A DNA stretch of 55,626 nucleotides, taken from assembly GCA_031268195.1 (NCBI GenBank), contig JAIRXQ010000050.1:1-55626 (forward strand). Reading direction: 5' to 3'. A model generated the notes under the pieces. It made no database searches, was not told where the DNA came from, and worked only from the letters and a program-made list of their open reading frames with translations. Shown here in pieces: positions 35,516 through 44,983 of this stretch; the first letter of the stretch is position 1; each line of letters begins with the position of its first letter. The translations under genes and the position numbers were made by a program. The stretch comes from Azoarcus sp. (GTDB lineage: Bacteria; Pseudomonadota; Gammaproteobacteria; Burkholderiales; Rhodocyclaceae).

Positions 35516-35753
35516 AGCTTTCCTCCTCTATCAGTGCCGGTATCAACCCTATGAGCCGTTTCAGGCGAACTTCGTCGTCTTCGTCCTCGCCGCGCAAATC
35601 GCGGGTCAAGTGTGTCCACATGATGTAGGCGCCATAGGCCCAGCATTTATAGACGGCGGACTGCTCGCCCGTCGTCATCGTGGCTTGTTTCATGAAACGG
35701 CCGATATCCGACTCCGCCTGATTTGTCAGATCCCTGTAAGTCCAAACCTTCAC
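35502..35753 (-). CDS. Small hypothetical protein (83 residues)
   Basis: No family is recognised. A GTG at 35753 is chosen because GGGAG lies seven bases upstream. Upstream ATGs in the same frame (35816, 35792) have no ribosome site. The product is mostly helical by residue pattern (SDIGRFMKQATMTTGEQSAVYK, AYIMWTHLTRDL) and ends acidic (EEESYETC). It overlaps the 74-residue gene by 14 bases. Two palindromes lie upstream at 35837-35885. Confidence 0.6.
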   Translation of the reverse strand: MKVWTYRDLTNQAESDIGRFMKQATMTTGEQSAVYKCWAYGAYIMWTHLTRDLRGEDEDDEVRLKRLIGLIPALIEEESYETC

Positions 35754-35836
35754 TGTTCGTCTCCCAAAATCCAGATGCGTTCGATCCCGCATCGAACGGT
35801 GGGCATATTGCAGCAAATATCGAATAGTCTGTCGAT

Positions 35837-35885
35837 GACAAATTCAATATTTGTCGCAAAAAATATGCATGTCACTTATAGTGAC
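35837..35885. promoter_or_regulatory. Two palindromes upstream of the small gene pair
   Basis: GACAAAT-N5-ATTTGTC (35837-35855) and GTCACT-N3-AGTGAC (35871-35885) are both exact. They lie 80-130 bases upstream of the 83-residue gene and just beyond the 3' end of the GGDEF gene. They could be operator sites for the small operon. Confidence 0.45.
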
Positions 35886-35903
35886 GGCATGAATTTCTGG
35901 ATT

Positions 35904-37886
35904 TTACTGGAACACGTGCGCCGCGACGACTTTGTTCCTCCCTTGCTGTTTGGCCTGTAAAACAGCGTGGTCGGCGCGTTTGACGAGCTCGACGGCGTCG
36001 GCCATGCTTGCGTCCCGCACTGCCACACCGACGCTGATCGTCAGGTGCAATATCTGATCCTCGTTGAGGATCTCCAGCGTGCGGATTCGTTCACACAGGC
36101 GTTCGGCGCAAGCCAGCGCCTCCGCCAGCGTGGCGGACGGACAGATCACCAAAAACTCGTCGCCCCCGGTGCGACAGATCACATCTTGTCCGCGCAGCGC
36201 GCGGCGCAGGGTGTCGGCGGCCTGCCGCAAGGCGATGTCGCCCACGTCGTGGCCATACCGGTCGTTGACGTGCTTGAAGCCGTCGATGTCGACGACCAGA
36301 ACCCCCAGGGTGCGCGCATTGCGCATGGCGGTTAGCCACTCCTGCTGCATGCGCCCGCGGGCGTAGCGGCGATTGGGCAAGCCTGTGAGCGCGTCGGTCA
36401 GTGCAGCTTCTTGCAGGCAGCGGTTGGAGATCATCAACTCGGCGGCGTAGTGGCGCAACTCCTCGCGTTCGTGCTCCAGTTCTTGCTGGAGGCGCACGAT
36501 GCGCTGCGCCGCGCCCAGACGCGCCACCAGCATGCGCATGCTCACGGGCGAGATGAGGAAATCGTCCGCGCCGCTCTCGAACACGGCGATGTGCGCCTCG
36601 TCGTCGGCGGGCAGCAACAACAAAATGTAGATGCAGCGCCCGAGGCGCGAGGCACGCAAAGCCCGGATCAACTGCGAGGCGTAGCCACGATCCTCGTCCA
36701 CGTCGAGTATCAGTAAATGCGGCTGCACATCGAGCACCCGTTCCATGATGCTGCCCAGGCCGGAGAGTTCGGAGACGGCGATGCCCATGCCTTTCACGGC
36801 TTTCGCCAGCCGCATCCGTTCGGCGGAATTTCTGGCGACCAGCATGGCGCGCAAATCGGCGTCAGGGGGCGCGGGCGCGCTCTTTTTCGCTTCCGGCGCG
36901 GAAGCCCTGGAAGGCGGCGACGAATCGTTCGCTTGCACGCCGGTCAGCATCCCGAAAGACGGCGGCGTGACGCTGTCCAACTGCAACAGCTTGCTCCAGT
37001 CGGCCCATTGACGCGCAATTTCGCCACAGTCCTCGATAAAGTTTTCGCGCCCGCAGCCGAGACGCGCCGCCTGCCGCACGGCGCGATCCATGCGTTCTTG
37101 TTGCTGCCCCACGGGGGGTTCCAGGCAAATGTCCGCGACGTTGCGGGCGAGGATGAGGCTTTGCATCACCAGCATTTCACGCTCGCCCGCGGCGAAAGGC
37201 GCGCCGGCGGGCTGTTCGAAATAAAACACCGGATCGGTGAAAACGGTGGGGATGCCCCAATCCGTGAGCATGGCGTGCCCCAGCTCGGAGTGAGACGTCG
37301 CCAGGGTGCTTCGTTCCAGTGTAATGAGATCTCCCTCCCCCGCTTTGGCCTCGGTCAGTATTCGCCCGTATTTCGCCGGATAAGCGGTGGCCAGCGCCAG
37401 CTCACCCACACGCGCCAGCAGTCCGACGCTGAACAGTTCGTCGGCGGCGACCTGCTGGATATATCGCGCCAGCATTTGCATGCTGATCGCCATGATGAGC
37501 GACGACGACCAAAATTGCCGGTAATCGAATCCGGGGCAATTGCCCTTGCGATAGTTCGACAGCAGCGAGAAGCCGAGCGCCATCGCGCGCACGGACGTGA
37601 TGCCGAGCACCATCAGCGCCTCCCGTACCGAGACGATGGGGCGCTGGCGGATGAGTACGCCATTGGCGGCTTTGACGAGACGGCCGACAAACGCCGGATC
37701 GCCCTTGATGACGTGCGCCAGCTCTTCCGCCGATACGCTTTCGTCCTGTGCCATGCGCAGGATGGACAGCGCCACGCCACGCGGTGACGGCAAATGCCCG
37801 GTGGCCTTGATCTGGGCAAAACGGTTGAAATCGATGGGGGCGGACATGGCGTGCGGGGTCGCAGAATGTCGGTTTGAATATGCCAT
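35904..37886 (-). CDS. HDOD-REC-GGDEF fusion protein, probable diguanylate cyclase
   Basis: The 660-residue cytoplasmic protein begins with an HDOD domain (about residues 15-230; LSILRMAQDESVSAEELAHVIKGDPAFVGRLVKAAN). A receiver-like domain follows (about 330-450; LLILDVDED, ADDFLISP), then a coiled linker. The C-terminal GGDEF domain starts at DALTGLPNRRYA (about 499). The active-site motif RTGGDEF is intact, with an inhibitory-site RxxD (RGQD) five residues before it. It should make cyclic di-GMP from GTP with product inhibition. The start is uncertain: ATG 37886 and ATG 37847 both lack good ribosome sites. It stands alone on the minus strand. Confidence 0.92.
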   Translation of the reverse strand: MAYSNRHSATPHAMSAPIDFNRFAQIKATGHLPSPRGVALSILRMAQDESVSAEELAHVIKGDPAFVGRLVKAANGVLIRQRPIVSVREALMVLGITSVRAMALGFSLLSNYRKGNCPGFDYRQFWSSSLIMAISMQMLARYIQQVAADELFSVGLLARVGELALATAYPAKYGRILTEAKAGEGDLITLERSTLATSHSELGHAMLTDWGIPTVFTDPVFYFEQPAGAPFAAGEREMLVMQSLILARNVADICLEPPVGQQQERMDRAVRQAARLGCGRENFIEDCGEIARQWADWSKLLQLDSVTPPSFGMLTGVQANDSSPPSRASAPEAKKSAPAPPDADLRAMLVARNSAERMRLAKAVKGMGIAVSELSGLGSIMERVLDVQPHLLILDVDEDRGYASQLIRALRASRLGRCIYILLLLPADDEAHIAVFESGADDFLISPVSMRMLVARLGAAQRIVRLQQELEHEREELRHYAAELMISNRCLQEAALTDALTGLPNRRYARGRMQQEWLTAMRNARTLGVLVVDIDGFKHVNDRYGHDVGDIALRQAADTLRRALRGQDVICRTGGDEFLVICPSATLAEALACAERLCERIRTLEILNEDQILHLTISVGVAVRDASMADAVELVKRADHAVLQAKQQGRNKVVAAHVFQ

Positions 37887-38004
37887 TGCAACATACCGTA
37901 CTACCCTGCCATTTTCCTCCCTCGGTTTACCGCAGGATGTGTCATTTGCCCGCCTGTCGGCACGAGGCTGCTAGAATCGGCTCGAATCAACTTGCGGACC
38001 GGTC

Positions 38005-38541
38005 ATGAATTACTGTTCCGAATGCGGCGCCCCTGTCACCCTTTGTGTCCCGGAGGGCGACACAAAATCCCGTTACGTCTGCGTACAGTGCGGCGTCGTG
38101 CATTACCAGAATCCCAGGATGATCGTCGGCGCCATCCCCGAGTGGGGCGAGCGCATTTTGCTCTGCCGCCGCGCCATCGACCCGCGCTACGGCAAGTGGA
38201 CGCTGCCCGCCGGCTTCATGGAAAAAGGCGAAACCACCTCGGAGGCCGCCGCGCGCGAAACGCTGGAAGAGGCCTGCGCACACATCGAGGTCACGGAGAT
38301 GTTCAGCCTCATCGATGTGCCGCGCATCGACCAGGTGCATATCTTCTATCGCGCCCGCTTGCTGGAGGCCGATTTCAAACCCGGCGAAGAATCGCTCGAA
38401 ACCGCACTTTTCCGCGAAGAAGAGATTCCCTGGGAAGAAATCGCTTTCCACACCACGCAGATCACCCTGCGCCATTATTTCGACGATCGCCGCAATGGGC
38501 ACTGGGGCTTTCATGTGCTGGCACATGGCGCGATGCGCTGA
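38005..38541 (+). CDS. NUDIX hydrolase with N-terminal zinc ribbon
   Basis: NUDIX enzymes hydrolyse nucleoside diphosphates linked to another group. The 178-residue product has a zinc ribbon with Cys4, Cys7, Cys26 and Cys29 (CSECG, CVQCG). The NUDIX box reads GFMEKGETTSEAAARETLEEACA. The usual Gly near its end is Cys here, a variant I recall in zinc-ribbon NUDIX proteins. The substrate cannot be predicted. A TAGAAT -10-like box at 37972-37977 lies upstream. The flagellar genes follow after 74 bases. Confidence 0.92.
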   Translation: MNYCSECGAPVTLCVPEGDTKSRYVCVQCGVVHYQNPRMIVGAIPEWGERILLCRRAIDPRYGKWTLPAGFMEKGETTSEAAARETLEEACAHIEVTEMFSLIDVPRIDQVHIFYRARLLEADFKPGEESLETALFREEEIPWEEIAFHTTQITLRHYFDDRRNGHWGFHVLAHGAMR

Positions 38542-38615
38542 ACTGCTCAAGAAAGCCTTTCCACTGCCGTAATACGAAGAAGCAGAACAGGTCAACAATG
38601 GGGGGAAACCACCAG

Positions 38616-38987
38616 ATGAATACCTCGACACAGCCCGACAGGGCGGGAACGCGCGTCCTGAGCCTTGAAGAAGGTCACAAGCTGCTGGCGCTCTACGAGT
38701 CCATGCTCGATATGGCGCGCACGCAGAATTGGGAGCGCTTGTCCGAAATCGAGCGGCAGGCGGCGGCGATCCGCGACACAGCGGCCGTCCCGCCAAACCA
38801 CTCCCAGCCGGAGGAGGACATCGATGCGCTGGTGGCGCTGTTTTACCGCGTCCAGGCGCTCGACCGCGAAATTCGCGGCCTCATCGAACCGGCGCGCGAA
38901 GACGCCCGCCAGCATCTGGCCGCGGCGGTCAAAGGCCGCGCCGTGCGCAACGCCTACGGCCCCGGACTGGGCGGCACGGACGGCTGA
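38616..38987 (+). CDS. fliT: FliT-like flagellar chaperone
   Basis: FliT-type proteins are small helical chaperones for the filament-cap protein and regulators of flagellar gene expression. The 123-residue product (LSLEEGHKLLALYESMLDMARTQNWERLSEIERQ) has the pattern and size of that family, mostly amphipathic helices. The ATG at 38616 is used; ATG 38598 would add six residues. It lies 26 bases before a fliK-like gene. The assignment rests on pattern and location, not on a diagnostic motif. Confidence 0.7.
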   Translation: MNTSTQPDRAGTRVLSLEEGHKLLALYESMLDMARTQNWERLSEIERQAAAIRDTAAVPPNHSQPEEDIDALVALFYRVQALDREIRGLIEPAREDARQHLAAAVKGRAVRNAYGPGLGGTDG

Positions 38988-39013
38988 CCCTCCCCCGCGG
39001 GGAAGAATTCGCC

Positions 39014-40330
39014 ATGATTCCCTCCGATCTCGCCGCCCGCCTGCGCTTCCTGCACGAAGCAAGCCTGTTCGAGACTTCTCCGCCCGTGGCGGGGTTGCAG
39101 CGTGCACGCGAGATTCAAAGCCAGCTTCAAGAACTGGTGCCGGGGCAGCGCTTCTTCGCCACTTTGCAACGCACGCTGCCCGATGGCACTTTCCGCGCGC
39201 TCGTGGCCGGGCAACAGGTGACGCTGGCGCTCAACGCCTCGGCGCAGTCCGGTGATACGCTGGAGCTGATCGCCACCCGCGTCACGCCGGGCATGGTGCT
39301 CACCCGCCTCGCCAACACGGGGGCCGCCGTGCAAAACGACGCCGCCCGTCCGTCCTTGAGCCCCACCGGGCAACTCATCAGCTTTCTGCTCACCGGCCAA
39401 CCCGCGAGCACACCCACCACGCTGGCGAACAATCAACCGCTCGTCCCCAACGCGCTGCTGGCAAACGCCCCCCCCGCTGCCTTGGGCGCGAATGCCGCCG
39501 CTTCCGGCGCGAACGCGAATGCCGGCGCGGCCGGCAACGTCGCGGCCCATGCGCATCTGGCCGCGAGCACGCAACTCGCGCCCCTGCTGCGGCAGGCACT
39601 CTCGCAAAGCGGCCTGTTCTACGAGGCGCATCAAGCACAATGGCTCGCCGGAAAAGTCGAGCTCGCCGCCCTGCTGCGCGAGCCCCAGGCACAAGGCTCG
39701 CCGCCCCAACCCGGACAGACGGCGGCCAACCCCGCCACGCCGCAACAGGCCGCTTCCGCGCCCGCTGGCCAAGCCGCGCCAACAGGCGGCGCAGCGCAAA
39801 CCGCGAACGCCGCGGCGCGCAGCCAGGCTGCCGCTGCGGACAACGCCGCCGCGCAGGGCCTCGCTCGCAACGAAGAACCCGTTGCCGCCGTCAAAAACGC
39901 CCTTGGCCAGTCCTCCGAAAACGCGATGCGCAACGGCCAGATCGCGGAACGCCTGTTGCCGGTCGTGCATCAACAACTCGAAGCACTCGCCAGCCAGCAA
40001 TACGCCTGGCACGGCACGGCGTGGCCGGGACAGCCTTTCGAGTGGATCGTGGAAGACCCGCGCGGCGACCGACACGGTGGTGGTGGCGGCGAGGAAAGCG
40101 ACGCTGAATGGAACACCACCCTGCGCCTGTCCCTGCCCCGCCTGGGCGGCGTCGAAGCGCATGTGAACCTGACCGCCGCGGGCGTCGCCCTGCGCCTCAC
40201 GGCGAGCGACCTCAGCGCCGCCGGCGTGCTGGAAGCGCACGGTGAAGAGCTGGCCGAGGCGCTGGCGGCGGCGGGCGTGCCGCTCACCGGCATGGCGGTG
40301 GAAACGGAGCAAACCGACGATGGCCGCTGA
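39014..40330 (+). CDS. fliK: Flagellar hook-length control protein FliK-like
   Basis: FliK measures hook length and triggers the export switch by acting on FlhB. The 438-residue product has a folded N-terminal part (MIPSDLAARLRFLHEASLFETS). An Ala/Pro/Gln-rich low-complexity middle follows (about residues 140-290; AANPATPQQAASAPAGQAAP). The C-terminal Flg_hook-type domain reads LRLSLPRLGGVEAHVNLTAAGVALRL. The 3' end overlaps the FlhB-like gene by 11 bases, consistent with a shared role in export switching. Confidence 0.8.
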   Translation: MIPSDLAARLRFLHEASLFETSPPVAGLQRAREIQSQLQELVPGQRFFATLQRTLPDGTFRALVAGQQVTLALNASAQSGDTLELIATRVTPGMVLTRLANTGAAVQNDAARPSLSPTGQLISFLLTGQPASTPTTLANNQPLVPNALLANAPPAALGANAAASGANANAGAAGNVAAHAHLAASTQLAPLLRQALSQSGLFYEAHQAQWLAGKVELAALLREPQAQGSPPQPGQTAANPATPQQAASAPAGQAAPTGGAAQTANAAARSQAAAADNAAAQGLARNEEPVAAVKNALGQSSENAMRNGQIAERLLPVVHQQLEALASQQYAWHGTAWPGQPFEWIVEDPRGDRHGGGGGEESDAEWNTTLRLSLPRLGGVEAHVNLTAAGVALRLTASDLSAAGVLEAHGEELAEALAAAGVPLTGMAVETEQTDDGR

Positions 40331-40664
40331 CGATCTCACCGCCTCCCGGCGCGAGGGCGCGGTCGCCCTCACCTACTCGCCTGGCGATACGGCCCCGACC
40401 GTGGTCGCCAAGGGGCGCGGGCTGGTGGCGCGGGAGATCATCGAACGCGCGCACGAAGCGGGGGTTTATGTGCATGAGTCGCCAGAACTCGTCTCGCTTC
40501 TGATGCAGGTCGACCTCGACACCCACATCCCGCCTCAGCTATATACGGTGATCGCGGAACTATTGGCCTGGCTCTACCGGGTCGAAGCGGGAGAAAATCC
40601 ACTCCTGCCGAAATTCGACACTTCTCCCGCGCATATTGTGGATTCCCATTCCCTGTCGTCGTGA
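40320..40664 (+). CDS. FlhB C-terminal-domain paralogue (FhlB-like)
   Basis: The 114-residue protein corresponds to the cytoplasmic domain of the export switch protein FlhB without its membrane part. It shows VALTYSPGDTAPTVVAKGRGLVAREIIERAHEAGVYVHE. The self-cleavage motif NPTH of full FlhB is not present (here SPGD). Such stand-alone copies lie next to fliK in many proteobacteria and may assist or modulate the export gate. It is translationally coupled to fliK. Confidence 0.88.
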   Translation: MAADDLTASRREGAVALTYSPGDTAPTVVAKGRGLVAREIIERAHEAGVYVHESPELVSLLMQVDLDTHIPPQLYTVIAELLAWLYRVEAGENPLLPKFDTSPAHIVDSHSLSS

Positions 40665-40670
40665 TATAAC
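40643..40670 (+). promoter_or_regulatory. Possible promoter of the PilZ gene
   Basis: TTCCCA (40643-40648), a 16-base spacer and TATAAC (40665-40670) precede the PilZ gene by about 50 bases. The -35 box is weak, so confidence is modest. Confidence 0.35.
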
Positions 40671-40720
40671 CGGTTTCGTCATGCCATGTAGCCGCTTCAT
40701 CGACCCGAACAGCCGAGCAA

Positions 40721-41512
40721 ATGAACAGCATGTCAGACCAAAACACCGCCAACGGTCAAACGGCCTCCCCCGTACAGGAAGATAATCTTGAGCAATACCT
40801 GCTGCGCGGCACTCGCCAGGTTCGCCAGTTGTTGCAGGAGCTGATCAATGCCCGTTCGCTCATCAGCATCCATCTGATTCCGGGCGGACTGTCTTTTCTG
40901 AGTACCCTCCTCACCTTCTCCGAAGACGAAGACTGGATTTTCCTCGACGCCAGCCCGAACGAAACCATCCATCGCCGCGCGCTCGAATCCGAGCGCATGC
41001 TGTGCGTCACCCAGTTGAACAAGATTCGCATCCAGTTCCGCCTCGTCAATGGCACCGAAGTGCCCATCGACGGGCGTCCGACCATCGCCGCCTCACTGCC
41101 CGAAGAAATCCTGCGCCTGCAACGGCGCGACGCTTTCCGCCTGCAAGTGCCGCTGTCGCACGAGCTCAAGTGCATCCTGCCCGCCCTGCAACGCAAGCAT
41201 GGCAAGGAGCTCAAGCGGCACTCGCTGGAAGCGCCGGTGATCGACATCAGCGCGGGCGGCCTGTCGCTGGAGATCCCGCTTGCCAAAACCATGCCGACCG
41301 TGGGCGACCAGATCAACGGTTGCCATCTCAAGCTGCCCAACGATCTCATCGGCATCAACCTCGAAGTGCGCAACCACGGCCGCCGCATCCTGAGCGACGG
41401 CAAAGAGATCCTGCGCCTCGGATGCAGCTTCGTCGCCCTGCCCGTCCAGGCCGCGAACCAGATCCAGCGCTACATCTATCAGGCCGAGCGCGAGATCAGC
41501 GCGCATTCCTGA
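40721..41512 (+). CDS. YcgR-like PilZ-domain flagellar brake protein
   Basis: YcgR binds cyclic di-GMP and slows the flagellar motor. The 263-residue product has an N-terminal YcgR domain (LISIHLIPGGLSFLSTLLTF). A C-terminal PilZ domain carries both ligand motifs: RRDAFR (RxxxR) and DISAGG (DxSxxG). Its place in a flagellar cluster fits this role, and the HD-GYP and GGDEF proteins in the same window could supply the signal. ATG at 40721 is used; ATG 40730 (MSDQ) is an alternative. A terminator follows. Confidence 0.9.
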   Translation: MNSMSDQNTANGQTASPVQEDNLEQYLLRGTRQVRQLLQELINARSLISIHLIPGGLSFLSTLLTFSEDEDWIFLDASPNETIHRRALESERMLCVTQLNKIRIQFRLVNGTEVPIDGRPTIAASLPEEILRLQRRDAFRLQVPLSHELKCILPALQRKHGKELKRHSLEAPVIDISAGGLSLEIPLAKTMPTVGDQINGCHLKLPNDLIGINLEVRNHGRRILSDGKEILRLGCSFVALPVQAANQIQRYIYQAEREISAHS

Positions 41513-41640
41513 TTCGGCGGCATCCCCGATTTCAACCGTTTTCCGCCCGGGAAGGGCGGCCGGGGCAGCGCGGGCCAATGACGGAATTGTTGCAAGGGAG
41601 CGTCAGCCGCTTCCGTTGCTGAAAACCCCTACTGAATGCA

Positions 41641-41671
41641 AAAAACCGCTCACTTTTCGGAGCGGTTTTTT
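41641..41671. terminator. Intrinsic terminator after the PilZ gene
   Basis: AAAAACCGCTC (41641-41651) and GAGCGGTTTTT (41660-41670) form an 11-pair stem with an eight-base loop, followed by another T. It works in the direction of the PilZ gene, 129 bases after its stop. Confidence 0.85.
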
Positions 41672-41821
41672 GTTTTTCGCCTCCGGCGCGGCTTTGCAGA
41701 TCGAGGCGTGATGAACATGGCCTGTCTGGCTGGCGGCTAGGGTTTCCCTTTATCGTGCTTACCCTAATATCAGGAACTGCGTCACACTTTTATAAGAAAA
41801 CCATTGAAGAGGACCAATGAA

Positions 41822-42595
41822 ATGGATCAAGAACGTGAATTATCGCTGTCATATATCTCGGCCAGGCTGAAATCCATTCAACAAGGAACATCCGCCGAAC
41901 GTCAGGCGCATCTCCCGCTGCTCGCCACGGGGCTGGCGGTCGCCATCACCTTGCGCCTGTGTGTGCTCATGGATACCCGCTCCCGCTTGCGCCGCGCCCT
42001 GTGCAGCACGGAAGAGATTCCGCACAAGCTGGACGGGCTCGCCAAGGCGCCCGTCGGCAAATACGGCGAGGTCGACCCCGCCCGGGTCATCGCCGCCGCC
42101 CAGGCGATGCGCGCCAAGCTGCATGTCATGATCGGCAACATCGACGCCAACATCGCCCGCCTGACGGCAGACGCCAAAACGCTCTCTGGCACACTGACGA
42201 GGCTGCCGCGCCTGAAAGCGGAATCCAGCGGCAGGCCGGGCACGCAGGAAATGGCCATTGCGCTGCTCAATGCCACTATCGAAGCGGCAAACGACGAAAG
42301 CGAACAGGAAATCATCACGATCGCGCCGGAAACCTCGGCGCTGCTCGAACACATCGCGGCGTCCGCCAGGCGAACCAGCGCGCTCGTCGGCTCGATTCAG
42401 AAAAAAGCCGCCCTGCCTTTCGGGCGCGCGCCCGGCGACACGCGCCTCGAAACGATGCGGTTTCCCGCCGCCGAGACCAAAACCGAAGCCAAAACCGAGG
42501 CCAAGGCCGAGACTGATCCCGACACACTGGCGATGACGAATCTGCGCCGCATGCTCGCTCAATTACGCAGCGGTCTGAGCGGCGGTCTGCACTGA
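41822..42595 (+). CDS. Hypothetical protein (257 residues) in the flagellar cluster
   Basis: No family is recognised. ATG 41822 has AGAGGA eight bases upstream. The N-terminal part contains one possible membrane-like stretch ([18 protein letters not shown], about residues 34-51). The middle is helical ([30 protein letters not shown]). Near the C-terminus there is a repetitive [14 protein letters not shown] segment. Its 3' end overlaps the 3' end of fliI by 33 bases on the opposite strand. Its position where fliJ would lie suggests a flagellar or chemotaxis link, but it does not look like FliJ. Confidence 0.75.
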   Translation: MDQERELSLSYISARLKSIQQGTSAERQAHLPLLATGLAVAITLRLCVLMDTRSRLRRALCSTEEIPHKLDGLAKAPVGKYGEVDPARVIAAAQAMRAKLHVMIGNIDANIARLTADAKTLSGTLTRLPRLKAESSGRPGTQEMAIALLNATIEAANDESEQEIITIAPETSALLEHIAASARRTSALVGSIQKKAALPFGRAPGDTRLETMRFPAAETKTEAKTEAKAETDPDTLAMTNLRRMLAQLRSGLSGGLH

Positions 42596-44023
42596 CGAGC
42601 CCGGCCTGCCCACGAACAGCTCGGTGAGCTTGGCGAGCGCGCCGCCGTAGTCTTCGCGCTCCTCGATCTTTTGTTGCAGGAAGGCTTCGAGGCGTGGATA
42701 GATTGCCACCGCCTCATCGAGCAGCGGATCGCCGCCCGGCTGGTACGCGCCTACGGCGATCAGGTCGCGCGAACGTTGATAGCGCGAGAAAAGCTGCTTG
42801 AACTGGCGCACCACATCGAACTGTGCCTCGGAAACCAGCCCGTGCATGGCGCGTGAAATCGATTGTTCGATGTCGATGGCCGGATAGTGGCCCTGATCCG
42901 CAAGCGCCCGTGTGAGCACGATATGGCCGTCGAGGATGGCGCGCGCCGAATCCGCGATCGGATCTTGCTGATCGTCGCCTTCCGCGAGCACGGTGTAGAA
43001 CGCGGTAATCGAGCCGCCCCCCTCCGGGCCGTTGCCGGCGCGCTCCACCAAGGCGGGCAGCAGCGCGAACACCGAGGGCGGATAGCCGCGCGTGACTGGC
43101 GGCTCACCGATGGCGAGCGCAATTTCGCGCTGCGCCATCGCGTAGCGGGTGAGCGAATCCATCACCAGCAACACCTGTTTGCCCTGATCGCGGAAATATT
43201 CGGCGATGGTGGCAGCATAAGCCGCACCTTGCAGCCGCATCAGCGGGCTGGTGTCGGCAGGCGCGGCGACCACTACCGAACGTTCCAGGCCGACTTCGCC
43301 CAGGCTTTGTTCGATGAATTCCTTCACTTCGCGCCCCCGTTCCCCGATCAGCCCGACGACGATGAGATTGGCCTCGGTGTAGCGCGCCATCATGCCGATC
43401 AGCACCGATTTACCGACCCCGGAACCGGCAAAGAGTCCCAGGCGCTGCCCGCGCCCGACGGTGAGCAGACCGTTGATGGCGCGAATGCCGACATCGAGCG
43501 GCGTGCGAATTGGCGAACGGTTGAGCGGGTTGATCGGGCGGCCTTGCAGGGAACGGGTTTCCACGGTTTCCAGCCGTCCGAGCGCATCGAGCGGCCTGCC
43601 CGCGCCATCGACGACACGGCCGAGCAGCGCCTCGCCCACCGGCAAGTGCTTGGCGCGGTCGGAGGAACGGCGGCGCGGCCCGATGCGACGCCCCGGCACC
43701 AGCGCGGGATAAGTCGGCTCCATCGGGCGCACCAGCGCGCCGGGCGAGAGGCCGAACACGTTATCGGTCGGCATCATGAACAGCTTCTCGCCGCTGAAGC
43801 CGACGACTTCGGCTTCGACGAAACCGCTACCCGGCGCCATGATCTGACAGCCGGAACCGAGCGGCAGCCGCAGCCCGGCGGCCTCCATCACCAGCCCGTT
43901 GGTCCGCGTCAGCCGGCCCGCGTTCTGGAACGGCTGTACGGTTTCGAGCAGATAGCGCCCGTCTTTGAGGAAGGTGCGCCAGAGCTCGTCATGCACGAGG
44001 GGCGGACGTTCCTCGTCGCTCAC
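42563..44023 (-). CDS. fliI: Flagellum-specific ATP synthase/export ATPase FliI
   Basis: FliI is the hexameric ATPase that delivers flagellar export substrates. The 486-residue product has an F1-beta-like core: Walker [32 protein letters not shown], Walker [18 protein letters not shown] and the [16 protein letters not shown] signature. ATGA overlap with fliH shows coupling. fliJ, which normally follows fliI, is not here. The gene ends inside a convergent gene. Confidence 0.97.
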   Translation of the reverse strand: MSDEERPPLVHDELWRTFLKDGRYLLETVQPFQNAGRLTRTNGLVMEAAGLRLPLGSGCQIMAPGSGFVEAEVVGFSGEKLFMMPTDNVFGLSPGALVRPMEPTYPALVPGRRIGPRRRSSDRAKHLPVGEALLGRVVDGAGRPLDALGRLETVETRSLQGRPINPLNRSPIRTPLDVGIRAINGLLTVGRGQRLGLFAGSGVGKSVLIGMMARYTEANLIVVGLIGERGREVKEFIEQSLGEVGLERSVVVAAPADTSPLMRLQGAAYAATIAEYFRDQGKQVLLVMDSLTRYAMAQREIALAIGEPPVTRGYPPSVFALLPALVERAGNGPEGGGSITAFYTVLAEGDDQQDPIADSARAILDGHIVLTRALADQGHYPAIDIEQSISRAMHGLVSEAQFDVVRQFKQLFSRYQRSRDLIAVGAYQPGGDPLLDEAVAIYPRLEAFLQQKIEEREDYGGALAKLTELFVGRPGSSVQTAAQTAA

Positions 44024-44964
44024 GGCACAGGCTCCGGCGGCGGCGGCGCGGCGGCGTCCGCGGTTTCATCGCTGGCGGGCGGCGGCGCGGCCTCGCCTTC
44101 GGCGGCAGCAACGGGCGCTTTCTTGCGCGTCCGGGCCGTCGCGGCGCGCGCTTTCTTCGGCTTTTCAGCGGGCGCGGCCTGCGCCAGACCCGTCCAGGGC
44201 GCATGTTCGCGGCCGAGGCTATCGAGCACGCGCCGCCAGCGCGTCTCCATGCTGGCGTCGATCTGCGCGCTGCTGGTTTCGATGCGGCAGCCGCCGGGCG
44301 AGACGCCGCCGTCCTCGACGATCAGGTGGCCGCCCTGCGCGATCATTTCGCCGAGATGCTTGCTGGTAAGCGCGGCGTCGGCGGGATTGAGAAAAACTTG
44401 CGCATGCGTTTCGGGCAGGCTTTGCAGCGCGGCGCGCACGACATTGACCACCGCCTCCGGCTCCACCGCCAGCGTGTGCTGAAGCACCTTGCGCGCCAGC
44501 TCGATGGCGAGCGACATCAATTCCTCGGCAACCTCGGCATCGAGTCTGGCGAATGCATCTTCGAGCTGCCTCACCAGTTCGTGCAGCCGCTTCGCCTCCG
44601 CTTCCGAGGCCGCCCTGCCTTCATCGTAACCGGCGGCATGCCCTTGCTCATGCCCGGCACGGCGGCCGTCGGCGTAGCCGGTTTCGCGCCCCTCGGCCAG
44701 CCCTTCCTCATATCCGGCGCGGCGCGCTTCTTCGTGTATCGCTTCGATTTCAGCGGCGGTCGGCAGGCTGAAACCGGGCGGCAGCTCGACGATTTCCGCT
44801 TGCGGCTCCGCTGCGGGCGCGCCCCCGCCCCCCCCTTCACCCTCGCCCCCGGTTTCGGGCAGCGGCGCCGGTTCCGGTTCGGGCGGCGCATCGAAATTCG
44901 GCGGCTCCCAGCGCCGGTAGGCGCCGACGGCCTGATGACGCGCGAAGGGAACGGGTTTGTTCAT
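44020..44964 (-). CDS. fliH: Flagellar assembly protein FliH
   Basis: FliH is the negative regulator and stator-like partner of FliI. The 314-residue product has a Pro/Gly/Glu-rich N-terminal linker. A GxxxG repeat series typical of FliH follows ([21 protein letters not shown], then GHAAGYDEG). The C-terminal domain has [17 protein letters not shown] and [20 protein letters not shown]. After WRRVLDSLG there is an unusual extension of about 60 residues that is basic, then Ala/Pro-rich ([14 protein letters not shown]). It overlaps fliI by four bases and begins 19 bases after fliG. Confidence 0.93.
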   Translation of the reverse strand: MNKPVPFARHQAVGAYRRWEPPNFDAPPEPEPAPLPETGGEGEGGGGGAPAAEPQAEIVELPPGFSLPTAAEIEAIHEEARRAGYEEGLAEGRETGYADGRRAGHEQGHAAGYDEGRAASEAEAKRLHELVRQLEDAFARLDAEVAEELMSLAIELARKVLQHTLAVEPEAVVNVVRAALQSLPETHAQVFLNPADAALTSKHLGEMIAQGGHLIVEDGGVSPGGCRIETSSAQIDASMETRWRRVLDSLGREHAPWTGLAQAAPAEKPKKARAATARTRKKAPVAAAEGEAAPPPASDETADAAAPPPPEPVP

Positions 44965-44983
44965 CGGCGCTCACCCCGGCGCA

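Noticed and set aside
38948-39010. Searched for a flagellar promoter between the fliT-like and fliK-like genes
   Set aside because: No sigma-28 or sigma-54 match; the short spacing indicates an operon.
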